Source: Streptomyces agglomeratus (GTDB lineage: Bacteria; Actinomycetota; Actinomycetes; Streptomycetales; Streptomycetaceae). Taken from it: 64,000 nucleotides of DNA. Below the pieces are notes generated by a model. It had not been told where the DNA came from and searched no databases. It saw nothing but the letters and a program-made list of their open reading frames with translations. Of the stretch, positions 25,665-33,780 are shown piece after piece. Each line of letters opens with the position of its first letter. Within the stretch, counting starts at the first letter, position 1. A program made the position numbers and the translations under genes. The DNA lies in the NCBI RefSeq assembly GCF_001746415.1, contig NZ_MEHJ01000001.1, positions 3,059,001 through 3,123,000 of the forward strand, given 5' to 3'.

Positions 25665-26501
25665 CTACGGCTTGGGGAGGGCGCAGCCGGGGCGGGACAG
25701 GTCGAGCTTGCTGCCGGCGCCGATGCAGGCGACGAAGCCGTACGTCTGCTGGCCGTAGTTGATGCCCCTGCGCACGGTCACGTTGCCGCTCTCGTCGACC
25801 TCGCACGGGTTGTTGTCCGTGCAGCGCGCGCCGTCTTCGTTACCCGTGTTGTTCACGGCGACGACCTTTCCGGTGGCCGTGTCGATGACGGGCGAGCCCG
25901 AGGTACCGCCGATGGTCTTGCACGCGGAGGTGTAGCGGACTGAGTCCTTCCAGGTCCACGCACCCTCCTTCAGCCGGTACGCGAAGCCGTCGACGGCGCA
26001 GCTGTAGATCCGCTTCCAGTAGCCGGAGACGACCTTGATGGCCGTGCCCTGCACGGGGCGCGTCGCGCTCAGCTCCAGGGCGTCGATGCCGTAGCCGCTC
26101 TTGATCTGGGCGTAGGTACTGGTGAGCTGGTAGAGCGAGGCGTCGGTGTCGGTCATCGTCGCGTACGCGATCTTGCTCGCCCGGAGGGTCGCCACCTTGG
26201 TGCCGGCCGAGTTGAGCAGGCCGAAGGTACGGGAGGACGGCTTGTCGACCAGGACCTGGCCCGGAGCCGGGAAGCCGCTCTCCAGGCAGTGGCCGTTGGA
26301 CAGGACGAGCGCCGGGTCCGCGGGCTGCGAGCCGGGCGTACGGACGACGGAGCCGGAACAGTTGCTGAGCGCCACCGTTCCGGCGAAGTCGACGGCCCTG
26401 ACGGCCGGCCGGGCCTGCTGAACCGTCTGCGCGGCGGCCGGCGCCGCTCCCGCGCCGAGGAGCAGCAGGGCTAAGAGCGTGCCGACGAGAGGCTTCTTCA
26501 T
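25665..26501 (-). CDS. secreted trypsin-like serine protease with a TTA codon
   Basis: 278-residue exported S1-type protease. Signal peptide 1-24 (MKKPLVGTLL start, AAAQ cleavage), then catalytic H71 (LSNGHC), D120 (MTDTDASLYQL) and S201 (GGTSGSPVID); six or more Cys probably form disulphides, and residues around 220-235 hold a Cys/Asn-rich loop. Codon 10 is TTA (26472-26474 on the plus strand reads TAA), in the signal peptide, so translation should need the bldA tRNA and be tied to late development. ATG at 26501 has GAGGGG upstream. Promoter-like elements lie at 26568-26595. Confidence 0.9.
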   Translation of the reverse strand: MKKPLVGTLLALLLLGAGAAPAAAQTVQQARPAVRAVDFAGTVALSNCSGSVVRTPGSQPADPALVLSNGHCLESGFPAPGQVLVDKPSSRTFGLLNSAGTKVATLRASKIAYATMTDTDASLYQLTSTYAQIKSGYGIDALELSATRPVQGTAIKVVSGYWKRIYSCAVDGFAYRLKEGAWTWKDSVRYTSACKTIGGTSGSPVIDTATGKVVAVNNTGNEDGARCTDNNPCEVDESGNVTVRRGINYGQQTYGFVACIGAGSKLDLSRPGCALPKP

Positions 26502-26567
26502 GTGGGGGGTCCCCTCTTGAACGACCTGGATGTCCGGGGCGCACACGCCCCGGACTTGTCATGTGCA

Positions 26568-26595
26568 TTCTTAGTGGATTCCACATGCTGGACAA
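26568..26595 (-). promoter_or_regulatory. predicted protease promoter with GTGGA-T-TCCAC palindrome
   Basis: On the minus strand, TTGTCC (26590-26595) and TAAGAA (26568-26573) are spaced 16 bases apart, a reasonable -35/-10 pair. The spacer contains a perfect 5-bp-arm palindrome (26574-26584). A second perfect hairpin, GTCCGGGGCG/CGCCCCGGAC at 26532-26555, would lie early in the mRNA leader. No regulator is suggested by neighbours. Confidence 0.5.
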
Positions 26596-26745
26596 GACCG
26601 CGATCAGGGCGGGTTCGGGACAATCGCCGGACCGGTTTCCGGACCCGTCAGGGCCGCCTCAAGACCCCACCGGGGCGGCATCCGGACCGCACCGGAACAG
26701 CATCCGAACCGCTTCGGGCCGCTTCAGGGCCGCATCCGGGCCGCT

Positions 26746-27948
26746 TCACGACTGCTTCAGCACCGCCCGTGACGCCGTACGCCCGTGCAGCGCGACCATT
26801 GCGGTCACCGCCGCCGCCAGCAGCGCAACGGCGAGCAGCGCCGGTACGAGGACGACCACCGCGCCCGCCACGAGGCAGAGCGCACCACCGGTGATCAGGG
26901 TGACCGGCCTCGGCCCGCCGATGCGCACCACGATGGCCGCCGCCCCCAGCAGGAACACGCCGACGCCGCCGGTCAGGGCCCAGGCCGCGATGCCGTGCAG
27001 GGGCTCGGAGAGGGCGTAGTGCCCGGCGTCGGCGACCTGGTGCAGGGCCTTCTTCATCCCGAGCGCGGCGAGCACCACTCCGGCCACGAGCGGCAGGTGC
27101 AGGAAGGTGTAGACGTCGCGGCCCAGGCGCGTGCGGTCGTCGCCCTCCAGCGGCGCCAGCCGGTGTTCCGCGGCCTCGCTGAACTGCCGGAAGTACAGCC
27201 GCCACAGCCCGGTGACGACCAGCAGGCCGGCGACCGCGGCGGCCAGGACCGCGGCGGTGACGGGGTAACCGGACACCCCCACGCCGATCGCGACGATCGA
27301 CTCCCCCAGGGCGATGATCACGATGAGCCCGTGGCGCTCGGCGGAGTGTCCCGGTGAGGCGATGCGCCAGCCCGAGGCCCCGGTGACGAAGATGCCGACG
27401 TAATCGATGACGACCGCACCCAGCCACACCAGCACCTGCGCGACGCCGGTGAGGGCGCTGCCGATCAGCAGCAGTACGAGCGGCGGACCCACCGACAGCA
27501 GGGCCGTCCGGCGCAGCGTGGCGTGCAGGGCCCGGTCGTCCGGATGGGCGATCCGGTACGAGACCAGGTGCAGGAGCCGGACCGCGCCGTAGCAGAGTAC
27601 GAACACCAAAGGGGCGTCCAGGCCGCCGGGCCGGTCGGAGAAGACCTCCGGAACGGTGAGCAGGACGACCATCATCACGGCCATCACGGCGACGAGCACG
27701 GCGAACAGCGCCCCCGAGTCGGCGCGCACCACATTGCCCAGCCAGGCGAAACAGCACCAGCACCACCACAGGAGCGCGAGCACCACCAGCCCGCCGAGTA
27801 TGCGCAGCGGGGTCGTGTCGTCGGCCATCAGTGCGGTGACCTGCGTGATCGCGTACACGAACACCAGGTCGAAGAACAGTTCGGCAGGCGTCACCCTGTG
27901 CCCGTCCTGCGCGGCGATCATCCGGGAACGTTCACTGCCTGTGGCCAC
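26746..27948 (-). CDS. LtrA (low temperature requirement A) family membrane protein
   Basis: 400-residue membrane protein with about 11-12 helices and the LtrA signature near the start (VTPAELFFDLVFVYAITQVT), followed by the ERHGLIVIIALGESIVAIG motif and a late GRDVYTFLHLPLVAGVV. The biochemical role of LtrA proteins is not established; the first was found as a cold-growth gene in Listeria. GTG at 27948. Divergent from the aminotransferase gene. The 160 bases beyond its 3' end carry degenerate GCATCCGGACCG-type repeats. Confidence 0.9.
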   Translation of the reverse strand: MATGSERSRMIAAQDGHRVTPAELFFDLVFVYAITQVTALMADDTTPLRILGGLVVLALLWWCWCCFAWLGNVVRADSGALFAVLVAVMAVMMVVLLTVPEVFSDRPGGLDAPLVFVLCYGAVRLLHLVSYRIAHPDDRALHATLRRTALLSVGPPLVLLLIGSALTGVAQVLVWLGAVVIDYVGIFVTGASGWRIASPGHSAERHGLIVIIALGESIVAIGVGVSGYPVTAAVLAAAVAGLLVVTGLWRLYFRQFSEAAEHRLAPLEGDDRTRLGRDVYTFLHLPLVAGVVLAALGMKKALHQVADAGHYALSEPLHGIAAWALTGGVGVFLLGAAAIVVRIGGPRPVTLITGGALCLVAGAVVVLVPALLAVALLAAAVTAMVALHGRTASRAVLKQS

Positions 27949-28204
27949 GCGCTCTCCTCAAGAGTCCGGATCAACTACGTTGGCCACGGCTGCCGTTCGG
28001 GCGAAAAACCGACCGTGGACCGGGCGCAATCCTTATCCGCCGACCGGCCGCCGGTCCAGCGTTTCCGCCCCGGACGCACAGCCGGCTCGCGGCACCCCAC
28101 CCGGCGCCCGGCCACCCCCCTGGCACCCTTTCGCGACCCCGGCGGCCACCCGCGTGGCCAAAAACACGAAGCGGGTCCCGTTATGCACCCGTAAGGTGGC
28201 CAGC

Positions 28205-29416
28205 ATGCAGGTGATCCAGTCGACGAAGCTCGCAAACGTCTGTTACGAAATCCGCGGCCCCGTGCTCGAGGAGGCGATGCGGCTCGAAGCGGCGGGTCAC
28301 CGCATCCTCAAGCTCAACACCGGCAACCCGGCGGCGTTCGGTTTCGAGTGCCCGCCCGAGATCCTGGAGGACATCCTCCGCAATCTCGCGGGCGCGCACG
28401 GTTACGGCGACGCGAAGGGCCTGCTGGCGGCGCGCCGCGCGGTCATGCAGCACTACCAGACCAAGGGCATCGAGCTCGACGTCGAGGACATCTACCTCGG
28501 CAACGGCGTCTCCGAGCTGATCCAGATGTCGATGCAGGCGCTGCTGGACGACGGCGACGAGGTGCTCGTCCCCGCGCCGGACTACCCGCTGTGGACCGCG
28601 TCCGTCTCCCTCGCCGGCGGCACGGCGGTGCACTACCGCTGCGACGAGCAGGCCGACTGGATGCCGGACCTCGCCGACATCGAGCGCAAGATCACGGACC
28701 GCACCAAGGCCATCGTCGTCATCAACCCGAACAATCCGACGGGTGCGGTGTACGACGACGAGATGCTGCGCGGGCTCACCGAGATCGCCCGCCGTCACAA
28801 TCTGATCGTCTGCTCCGACGAGATCTACGACCGGATCCTGTACGACGGCGCCACGCACACCCCGACCGCCGCCATCGCGCCCGACCTGCTCACGCTCACC
28901 TTCAACGGCCTGTCGAAGAACTACCGTGTCGCCGGCTACCGCAGCGGCTGGCTCGCGGTCTGTGGTCCGAAGGCGCACGCCTCGTCGTACATCGAGGGGC
29001 TCACGATCCTCGCCAACATGCGGCTGTGCGCCAACATGCCGTCGCAGCACGCGGTGGCCACGGCGCTCGGCGGCCGGCAGTCGATCGAGGACCTGGTGCT
29101 GCCGGGTGGCCGGATCCTGGAGCAGCGGAACGCGGCGTACGAGCTGCTCACGCAGATCCCGGGCATCACCTGCGTGAAGCCCAAGGGCGCGCTGTACCTC
29201 TTCCCGCGCCTCGACCCCAAGGTCTACAAGATCAAGGACGACCGGGAGATGGTCCTCGACCTGCTGCGGGCCGAGAAGATCATGGTCGTGCAGGGTACTG
29301 GCTTCAACTGGCCCGAGCCCGATCACTTCCGCATCGTGACGCTCCCGGCGGTGGAGGAGCTGACGGACGCCGTGACACGTATCGGCACTTTCCTGGACGG
29401 ATACGGACAGACATAG
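28205..29416 (+). CDS. alaA: AlaA-type PLP aminotransferase
   Basis: 403-residue fold-type I aminotransferase close to AlaA/YfbQ (glutamate-pyruvate aminotransferase). It shows KLNTGNPAAFGF near the N-terminus, the Asp/Tyr pair NPNNPTG ... CSDEIYDRILYD, the PLP lysine K238 in FNGLSKNYRVAGYRSGW and the C-terminal carboxylate-binding Arg in FRIVTLP. It links alanine and 2-oxoglutarate/glutamate pools. ATG at 28205 is preceded by AAGGTGG at 5 bases; longer frames upstream are non-coding in composition. Exact substrate range is inferred. Confidence 0.9.
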   Translation: MQVIQSTKLANVCYEIRGPVLEEAMRLEAAGHRILKLNTGNPAAFGFECPPEILEDILRNLAGAHGYGDAKGLLAARRAVMQHYQTKGIELDVEDIYLGNGVSELIQMSMQALLDDGDEVLVPAPDYPLWTASVSLAGGTAVHYRCDEQADWMPDLADIERKITDRTKAIVVINPNNPTGAVYDDEMLRGLTEIARRHNLIVCSDEIYDRILYDGATHTPTAAIAPDLLTLTFNGLSKNYRVAGYRSGWLAVCGPKAHASSYIEGLTILANMRLCANMPSQHAVATALGGRQSIEDLVLPGGRILEQRNAAYELLTQIPGITCVKPKGALYLFPRLDPKVYKIKDDREMVLDLLRAEKIMVVQGTGFNWPEPDHFRIVTLPAVEELTDAVTRIGTFLDGYGQT

Positions 29417-29492
29417 GCGGGCTTGGGCGGGTGGGCAAGCACCCTCCGGGCGTGCGCCCACCCACCGCACCTCGGCGCGACTCGACTCAACT

Positions 29493-29507
29493 TTAGACAG
29501 AATCTAA
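29493..29507. promoter_or_regulatory. inverted repeat TTAGA-N5-TCTAA upstream of small gene
   Basis: A perfect 5-5-5 inverted repeat in an unusually A/T-rich patch, followed 2 bases later by TAGGCT (29510-29515), a good Streptomyces -10 element. It lies about 40 bases before the ATG of the 129-residue protein. It looks like an operator, and its arm composition is reminiscent of Fur/PerR-type sites, but no regulator can be assigned. Confidence 0.55.
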
Positions 29508-29545
29508 TGTAGGCTGGTCTCCTGACCCTGGCAGGAGGCCATCCC

Positions 29546-29935
29546 ATGTACGAGCCGATCCGCAACAAGTCGGTCCATCGCATGGCCGCCGACCGGGCCG
29601 ACTTCCCGCACCGTTCGCGCGAGGAGGAGCTGGACATCCAGCTCGCCGGACACCTGGCGGCGCTCCTAGCGGTCACCGACGAACTGGGTCTCGGCGCGGC
29701 GGCCGACCGTATCGCCACCCAGGTCGCCCGGCTGCGCGGCGCCCCGCCGGCCAGGCACGCCGGCCTCACGCACGCGGCTCCGATCGCGCTGCACCGCCGG
29801 GCCCACGAGCTCGCGGGCCGCGCGCTGGTCGTCGCCGCCTCGCGCGCCGACACCGCCGCCGCGATCCTGGCCGCCGAGCGCATGGACGCCCACGCGGCCG
29901 CGCTCGAAGAGCTCCGCCTCGTCGGAGCCCACTGA
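29546..29935 (+). CDS. small conserved hypothetical protein (helical)
   Basis: 129 residues, all-helical by composition: an Arg/His-rich N-terminus (NKSVHRMAADRADFPHRSREEELD) followed by Ala/Leu-rich helices (LAALLAVTDELGLGAAADRIATQVARL; RADTAAAILAAERMDAHAAALEELRL). No catalytic motif, signal or membrane segment. ATG at 29546 is preceded by GGCAGGAGG, a strong ribosome site about 9 bases off. It sits alone between the aminotransferase gene and PEP carboxykinase, behind a palindromic putative operator and before a bidirectional terminator. Function unknown. Confidence 0.8.
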   Translation: MYEPIRNKSVHRMAADRADFPHRSREEELDIQLAGHLAALLAVTDELGLGAAADRIATQVARLRGAPPARHAGLTHAAPIALHRRAHELAGRALVVAASRADTAAAILAAERMDAHAAALEELRLVGAH

Positions 29936-30050
29936 CGGCCCCGGCCCGCGTGCCTTCGCGGCGCACGGGCCGGGTGCCATTGATTTCGCGTCCACGCAGC
30001 CACGCAACCGCGCAGCCACATGGATCGCACGGGCCGCACGGCCACGAAGA

Positions 30051-30087
30051 ACAGCCCCCGAAGCCGTGAGGGGGCTTCGGGGGCTGT
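30051..30087. terminator. bidirectional terminator between converging genes
   Basis: Perfect 15-bp arms ACAGCCCCCGAAGCC/GGCTTCGGGGGCTGT around a 7-base loop, placed between the end of the small helical protein (29935) and the end of pckG (30167, opposite strand). Confidence 0.9.
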
Positions 30088-30166
30088 GCCGCGGCGGGCC
30101 GCATGACCCCACAGGTCAGGGCGGATGTCAGGAAGGCCCGGCCGCGGAGCTCGGTGGGGACGTGGG

Positions 30167-31990
30167 TCAGCCCAGGCGCTCGACCAGCGCGCGGTACTCC
30201 TCCCACAGCTCCTTCGGAGCGTGGTCGCCGAAGGTGTTGAGGTGGTCCGGGATCAGGGCCGCCTCCTCGCGCCAGACCTCCTTGTCGACCGTCAGCAGGA
30301 AGTCCAGCTCCTCCTCGGAGAGGTCCAGGCCGTCGGTGTCCAGGGAGCCCTTCGCCGGCAGGATGCCGATGGGGGTCTCGACGCCCTGCGCCTTGCCCTC
30401 CAGGCGCTCGACGATCCACTTGAGCACGCGGCTGTTCTCACCGAAGCCCGGCCACACGAACTTGCCCGCGTCGTTCTTGCGGAACCAGTTGACGTAGTAG
30501 ATCTTCGGCAGCTTGGACTGGTCCTTGTCGGCGCCGACCTTGACCCAGTGACCCATGTAGTCGCCCATGTTGTAGCCGCAGAACGGCAGCATGGCGAACG
30601 GGTCGCGGCGCAGCTCGCCGACCTTGCCCTCGGCGGCGGCGGTCTTCTCGGAGGCGACGTTCGCACCGAGGAAGACACCGTGCTGCCAGTTGAAGGACTC
30701 GGTCACCAGCGGCACGGCGGTCGCGCGGCGGCCACCGAAGAGGATCGCCGAGATCGGCACACCCTTGGGGTCCTCCCACTCGGGCGCGATGATCGGGCAC
30801 TGGCCGGCCGGAACGGTGAAGCGTGCGTTGGGGTGGGCGGCGGGGGTGCCGGACTCGGGGGTCCAGTCGTTGCCCTTCCAGTCCGTTAGGTGCGCGGGCG
30901 CCTCCTCGGTCATGCCCTCCCACCACACGTCGCCGTCGTCGGTGAGCGCGACGTTCGTGAAGACGGAGTTGCCCCACATGGTCTTCATGGCGTTGGCGTT
31001 GGTGTGCTCACCGGTGCCGGGCGCGACGCCGAAGAAACCGGCCTCGGGGTTGATCGCGTACAGCTGGCCGTCCTCGCCGAACCGCATCCAGGCGATGTCG
31101 TCACCGATGGTCTCGACGGTCCAGCCGGAGATCGTGGGCTCCAGCATGGCGAGGTTCGTCTTGCCGCAGGCGGACGGGAAGGCGGCGGCGACGTACTTCG
31201 GCTCACCCTTCGGCGGAGTGAGCTTGAGGATCAGCATGTGCTCGGCCAGCCAGCCCTCGTCGCGCGCCATGACGGACGCGATGCGCAGGGCGTAGCACTT
31301 CTTGCCGAGCAGGGCGTTGCCGCCGTAGCCCGAGCCGTAGGACCAGATCTCGCGGTCCTCGGGGAAGTGGGAGATGTACTTCGTGGAGTTGCACGGCCAC
31401 GGCACGTCGGCCTGACCCTCGGCGAGCGGTGCGCCGAGGGTGTGGACGGCCTTGACGAAGAAGCCGTCGGTGCCGAGCTCGTCGAGGACGTCCTGGCCCA
31501 TCCGGGTCATCGTGCGCATCGAGACGGCGACGTACGCCGAGTCGGTGATCTCGACGCCGATGGCGGAGAGCGGCGAGCCGACCGGGCCCATGCAGAACGG
31601 CACCACGTACATCGTGCGGCCGCGCATCGAGCCGCGGAAGACGCCCTTCTCGCCGGCGAAGATCTCCCGCATCTCGGCGGGGGCCTTCCAGTGGTTGGTC
31701 GGGCCCGCGTCCTCCTCCTTCTCGGAGCAGATGAACGTGCGGTCCTCGACGCGGGCGACGTCGCTCGGGTCGGAGGCGGCGTAGTAGGAGTTCGGGCGCT
31801 TGACCGGGTCCAGCTTCTTGAACGTGCCCTTGGCCACGAGTTCCTCGGCGAGCCGCTCGTACTCGGCCTCCGAGCCGTCGCACCAGACGACCTGGTCCGG
31901 CTCGGTGAGGGCTGCGATCTCGTCGACCCAGGAGATCAGCTCCTGGTGGTTCGTCGGAAGGGTGGTGGGAGCCGCGTTCTCGCGCGCCAC
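30167..31990 (-). CDS. pckG: phosphoenolpyruvate carboxykinase (GTP)
   Basis: 607 residues, the normal size for GTP-dependent PEP carboxykinase, which converts oxaloacetate plus GTP to PEP for gluconeogenesis. The P-loop [14 protein letters not shown] contains the active-site Cys275; GTP and metal sites are represented by [11 protein letters not shown] (K230/K231), the [26 protein letters not shown] region and the [20 protein letters not shown] region. GTG at 31990 has AGGAG 5 bases upstream. Monocistronic, with a terminator 80 bases downstream. A short GCCCC-G-TGGGGGC hairpin lies in the leader region. Confidence 0.97.
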   Translation of the reverse strand: MARENAAPTTLPTNHQELISWVDEIAALTEPDQVVWCDGSEAEYERLAEELVAKGTFKKLDPVKRPNSYYAASDPSDVARVEDRTFICSEKEEDAGPTNHWKAPAEMREIFAGEKGVFRGSMRGRTMYVVPFCMGPVGSPLSAIGVEITDSAYVAVSMRTMTRMGQDVLDELGTDGFFVKAVHTLGAPLAEGQADVPWPCNSTKYISHFPEDREIWSYGSGYGGNALLGKKCYALRIASVMARDEGWLAEHMLILKLTPPKGEPKYVAAAFPSACGKTNLAMLEPTISGWTVETIGDDIAWMRFGEDGQLYAINPEAGFFGVAPGTGEHTNANAMKTMWGNSVFTNVALTDDGDVWWEGMTEEAPAHLTDWKGNDWTPESGTPAAHPNARFTVPAGQCPIIAPEWEDPKGVPISAILFGGRRATAVPLVTESFNWQHGVFLGANVASEKTAAAEGKVGELRRDPFAMLPFCGYNMGDYMGHWVKVGADKDQSKLPKIYYVNWFRKNDAGKFVWPGFGENSRVLKWIVERLEGKAQGVETPIGILPAKGSLDTDGLDLSEEELDFLLTVDKEVWREEAALIPDHLNTFGDHAPKELWEEYRALVERLG

Positions 31991-32182
31991 GGTTGCTCCT
32001 AAGTGAGGGTGTTTTTAGGTGTATGCCCCGTGGGGGCTGCGACCCGGATGCTTCACGACGTTGTTTCGTTGGCGCTCATCCGGTGCCGACCGCACTCATC
32101 TGATGATCCTTGCCGTGCGCCCATATGTCCAGAGGGCCTCTCACGTGAGCATCACCACTCATTTCACCCCTACCTGCTCGTA

Positions 32183-32205
32183 ACCTACGGTGGCGTAGGT
32201 AAGAT
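32183..32205 (+). promoter_or_regulatory. palindromic operator overlapping the hemolysin III promoter
   Basis: Perfect palindrome ACCTACG-GTGG-CGTAGGT (32183-32200) immediately followed by a -10 element TAAGAT (32200-32205), which ends 7 bases before the ATG at 32213, so the mRNA is probably leaderless. A protein on the palindrome would block polymerase. The next gene but one on the same strand encodes a TetR regulator, an obvious but unproven candidate. Confidence 0.65.
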
Positions 32206-32212
32206 TGATCGC

Positions 32213-32923
32213 ATGACGTCCGCCGAGTCCGATCAGCTCACGCAACCCGACGGCCCCGGACGGGGGCCCGTCGAGATCGACCTCCCGAGCCCGGTCAAAC
32301 CGAAGCTCCGCGGCTGGCTCCACGCCGGGATGTTCCCCGCCGTGGTCATCGCGGGCCTCGTACTCATCGCCCTCGCGGACTCCACCCGCGCCCGGGTGGC
32401 CTGCGGGATCTACATCGTGACCGCGTGCATGCTCTTCGGCGTCAGCGCGGTCTACCACCGGGGCACCTGGGGTCCGCGCGGCGAAGCCGTGCTGCGCAGG
32501 CTCGACCACGCCAACATCTTCCTCATCATCGCGGGCACCTATACCCCTCTCACCGTGCTGCTGCTCCCCGCCTCCACCGGCCGCACGCTGCTGTGGGCCG
32601 TCTGGGCGGCGGCACTCGCGGGCATCGCCTTCCGGGTCTTCTGGGTCGGCGCCCCGCGCTGGCTCTACACCCCCTGCTACATAGCGATGGGCTGGGCCGC
32701 GGTCTTCTTCCTCCCGGACTTCATGCGGGCGGGCGGCATCGCCGTACTGGTCCTGGTGATCGTCGGCGGGCTGCTCTACAGCGCCGGCGGCGTGATCTAC
32801 GGCCTCAAGCGCCCCAACCCGTCACCGCGGTGGTTCGGGTTCCACGAGGTCTTCCACTCGCTGACCCTGGCCGCCTTCGTCGCGCACTATGTGGGCATCT
32901 CGATGGTGGCCTATTCGGGCTGA
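32213..32923 (+). CDS. hemolysin III / PAQR-type membrane protein
   Basis: 236-residue seven-helix protein of the HlyIII/YqfA branch of the PAQR superfamily. The three metal-ligand motifs are present: S-x3-H in GVSAVYHRG, D in RLDHANIFLIIAGTYTPL, and H-x3-H in FGFHEVFHSLTLAAFVAHYVG. Such proteins are thought to be zinc-dependent hydrolases affecting membrane lipids. ATG at 32213 follows a -10 element directly (leaderless). The palindrome in the promoter implies repression by a dimeric regulator. Confidence 0.92.
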   Translation: MTSAESDQLTQPDGPGRGPVEIDLPSPVKPKLRGWLHAGMFPAVVIAGLVLIALADSTRARVACGIYIVTACMLFGVSAVYHRGTWGPRGEAVLRRLDHANIFLIIAGTYTPLTVLLLPASTGRTLLWAVWAAALAGIAFRVFWVGAPRWLYTPCYIAMGWAAVFFLPDFMRAGGIAVLVLVIVGGLLYSAGGVIYGLKRPNPSPRWFGFHEVFHSLTLAAFVAHYVGISMVAYSG

Positions 32924-32972
32924 CGGCCTCCACCCACCCGTCCCCCGCGGACCGATGCCCGACAATGGCGGG

Positions 32973-33602
32973 ATGGCCTCCGACACCCCCCACCCGCTCG
33001 CCGACACCGCACCGCCCCGCCGCCCGGGCCTGCGCGAGCGCAAGAAGCTCAAGACGCGCGTCGCGATCCGCACCGCGACGTACCGGCTGATCGCCGAGCA
33101 GGGGTACGAGGCCACCACGGTCGAGCAGATCGCCGAGGCCGCCGAGGTCTCGCAGTCGACCGTCTTCCGTTACTTCCCGGCCAAGGAAGACATCGTCATC
33201 ACCGACGAGTACGACCCGCTGATGGAATCCGCGCTGCGCGCCCGCCCGGCCGACGAGCCGCTCGTCGAGTCGCTGCGCTTCGTCGTGACCCAGGCGCTGC
33301 GCCACTCCCTCGCCCAGGAGCCCGAGGAGATGCTCCTGCGCTCGAGGCTTCTGACGGAGGTTCCGGCCGTACGCGCCCGCATGATGGAGAGCATGTCGGT
33401 GACCGGCCGCATGCTGTGCGAAGTGGTCGCCGAGCGGACCGGACGGCACGCGGACGAGCTGGAAGTGCGGGTCGTCTCGATGGGCTTCGTGGCGGCGCTG
33501 ATGGAGACGACCGTGTACTGGGCCGAGCACGGCAGGCAGGACGACCTGACCACCCTCGTCGACCGCACGCTGGACACCCTCGACAACGGCTTCCGCCTGT
33601 GA
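32973..33602 (+). CDS. TetR-family transcriptional regulator
   Basis: 209 residues: a TetR helix-turn-helix at about 20-75 (RVAIRTATYRLIAEQGYEATTVEQIAEAAEVSQ then STVFRYFPAKEDIV) and a ligand-binding helical domain. ATG at 32973 follows GACAAT by a few bases, a leaderless arrangement; in-frame ATGs at 32955 and earlier are possible but less likely. It is 49 bases after the hemolysin III gene on the same strand and may regulate the palindrome at 32183-32200. Ligand unknown. Confidence 0.9.
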   Translation: MASDTPHPLADTAPPRRPGLRERKKLKTRVAIRTATYRLIAEQGYEATTVEQIAEAAEVSQSTVFRYFPAKEDIVITDEYDPLMESALRARPADEPLVESLRFVVTQALRHSLAQEPEEMLLRSRLLTEVPAVRARMMESMSVTGRMLCEVVAERTGRHADELEVRVVSMGFVAALMETTVYWAEHGRQDDLTTLVDRTLDTLDNGFRL

Positions 33603-33666
33603 AGGCTTGAAGGGGTGAGGCCGTAGGGCCGTGACGCCGTGGGCCGTGCGGCTGTGCTGCGCCGTG

Positions 33667-33707
33667 CTGTGCGGCTGTGCGGCTGTGCGGCTGTGCGGCT
33701 GTGCGGC
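33667..33707. repeat. 8-bp tandem repeat GCGGCTGT
   Basis: Four perfect copies of GCGGCTGT (33671-33702), with a partial copy on each side, in the gap between the TetR gene and the converging oxidase gene. It is a simple expansion with no coding role that I can see. Confidence 0.85.
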
Positions 33708-33721
33708 AAGGCTGTGGAACG

Positions 33722-33759
33722 CCCGGTGGCCCGGACCGCCTCAGGTCCGGGCCACCGGG
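33722..33759. terminator. strong bidirectional terminator
   Basis: Perfect 16-bp arms CCCGGTGGCCCGGACC/GGTCCGGGCCACCGGG with a 6-base loop, 22 bases beyond the end of the leftward oxidase gene and 120 bases after the rightward TetR gene. Confidence 0.9.
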
Positions 33760-33780
33760 TCCGTCGGGACCGGAAGGTGC

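Noticed and set aside
33667..33707. GCGGCTGT tandem repeat considered as a phase-variation switch.
   Set aside because: It is between converging genes, past the end of both, and not in a promoter or coding frame.
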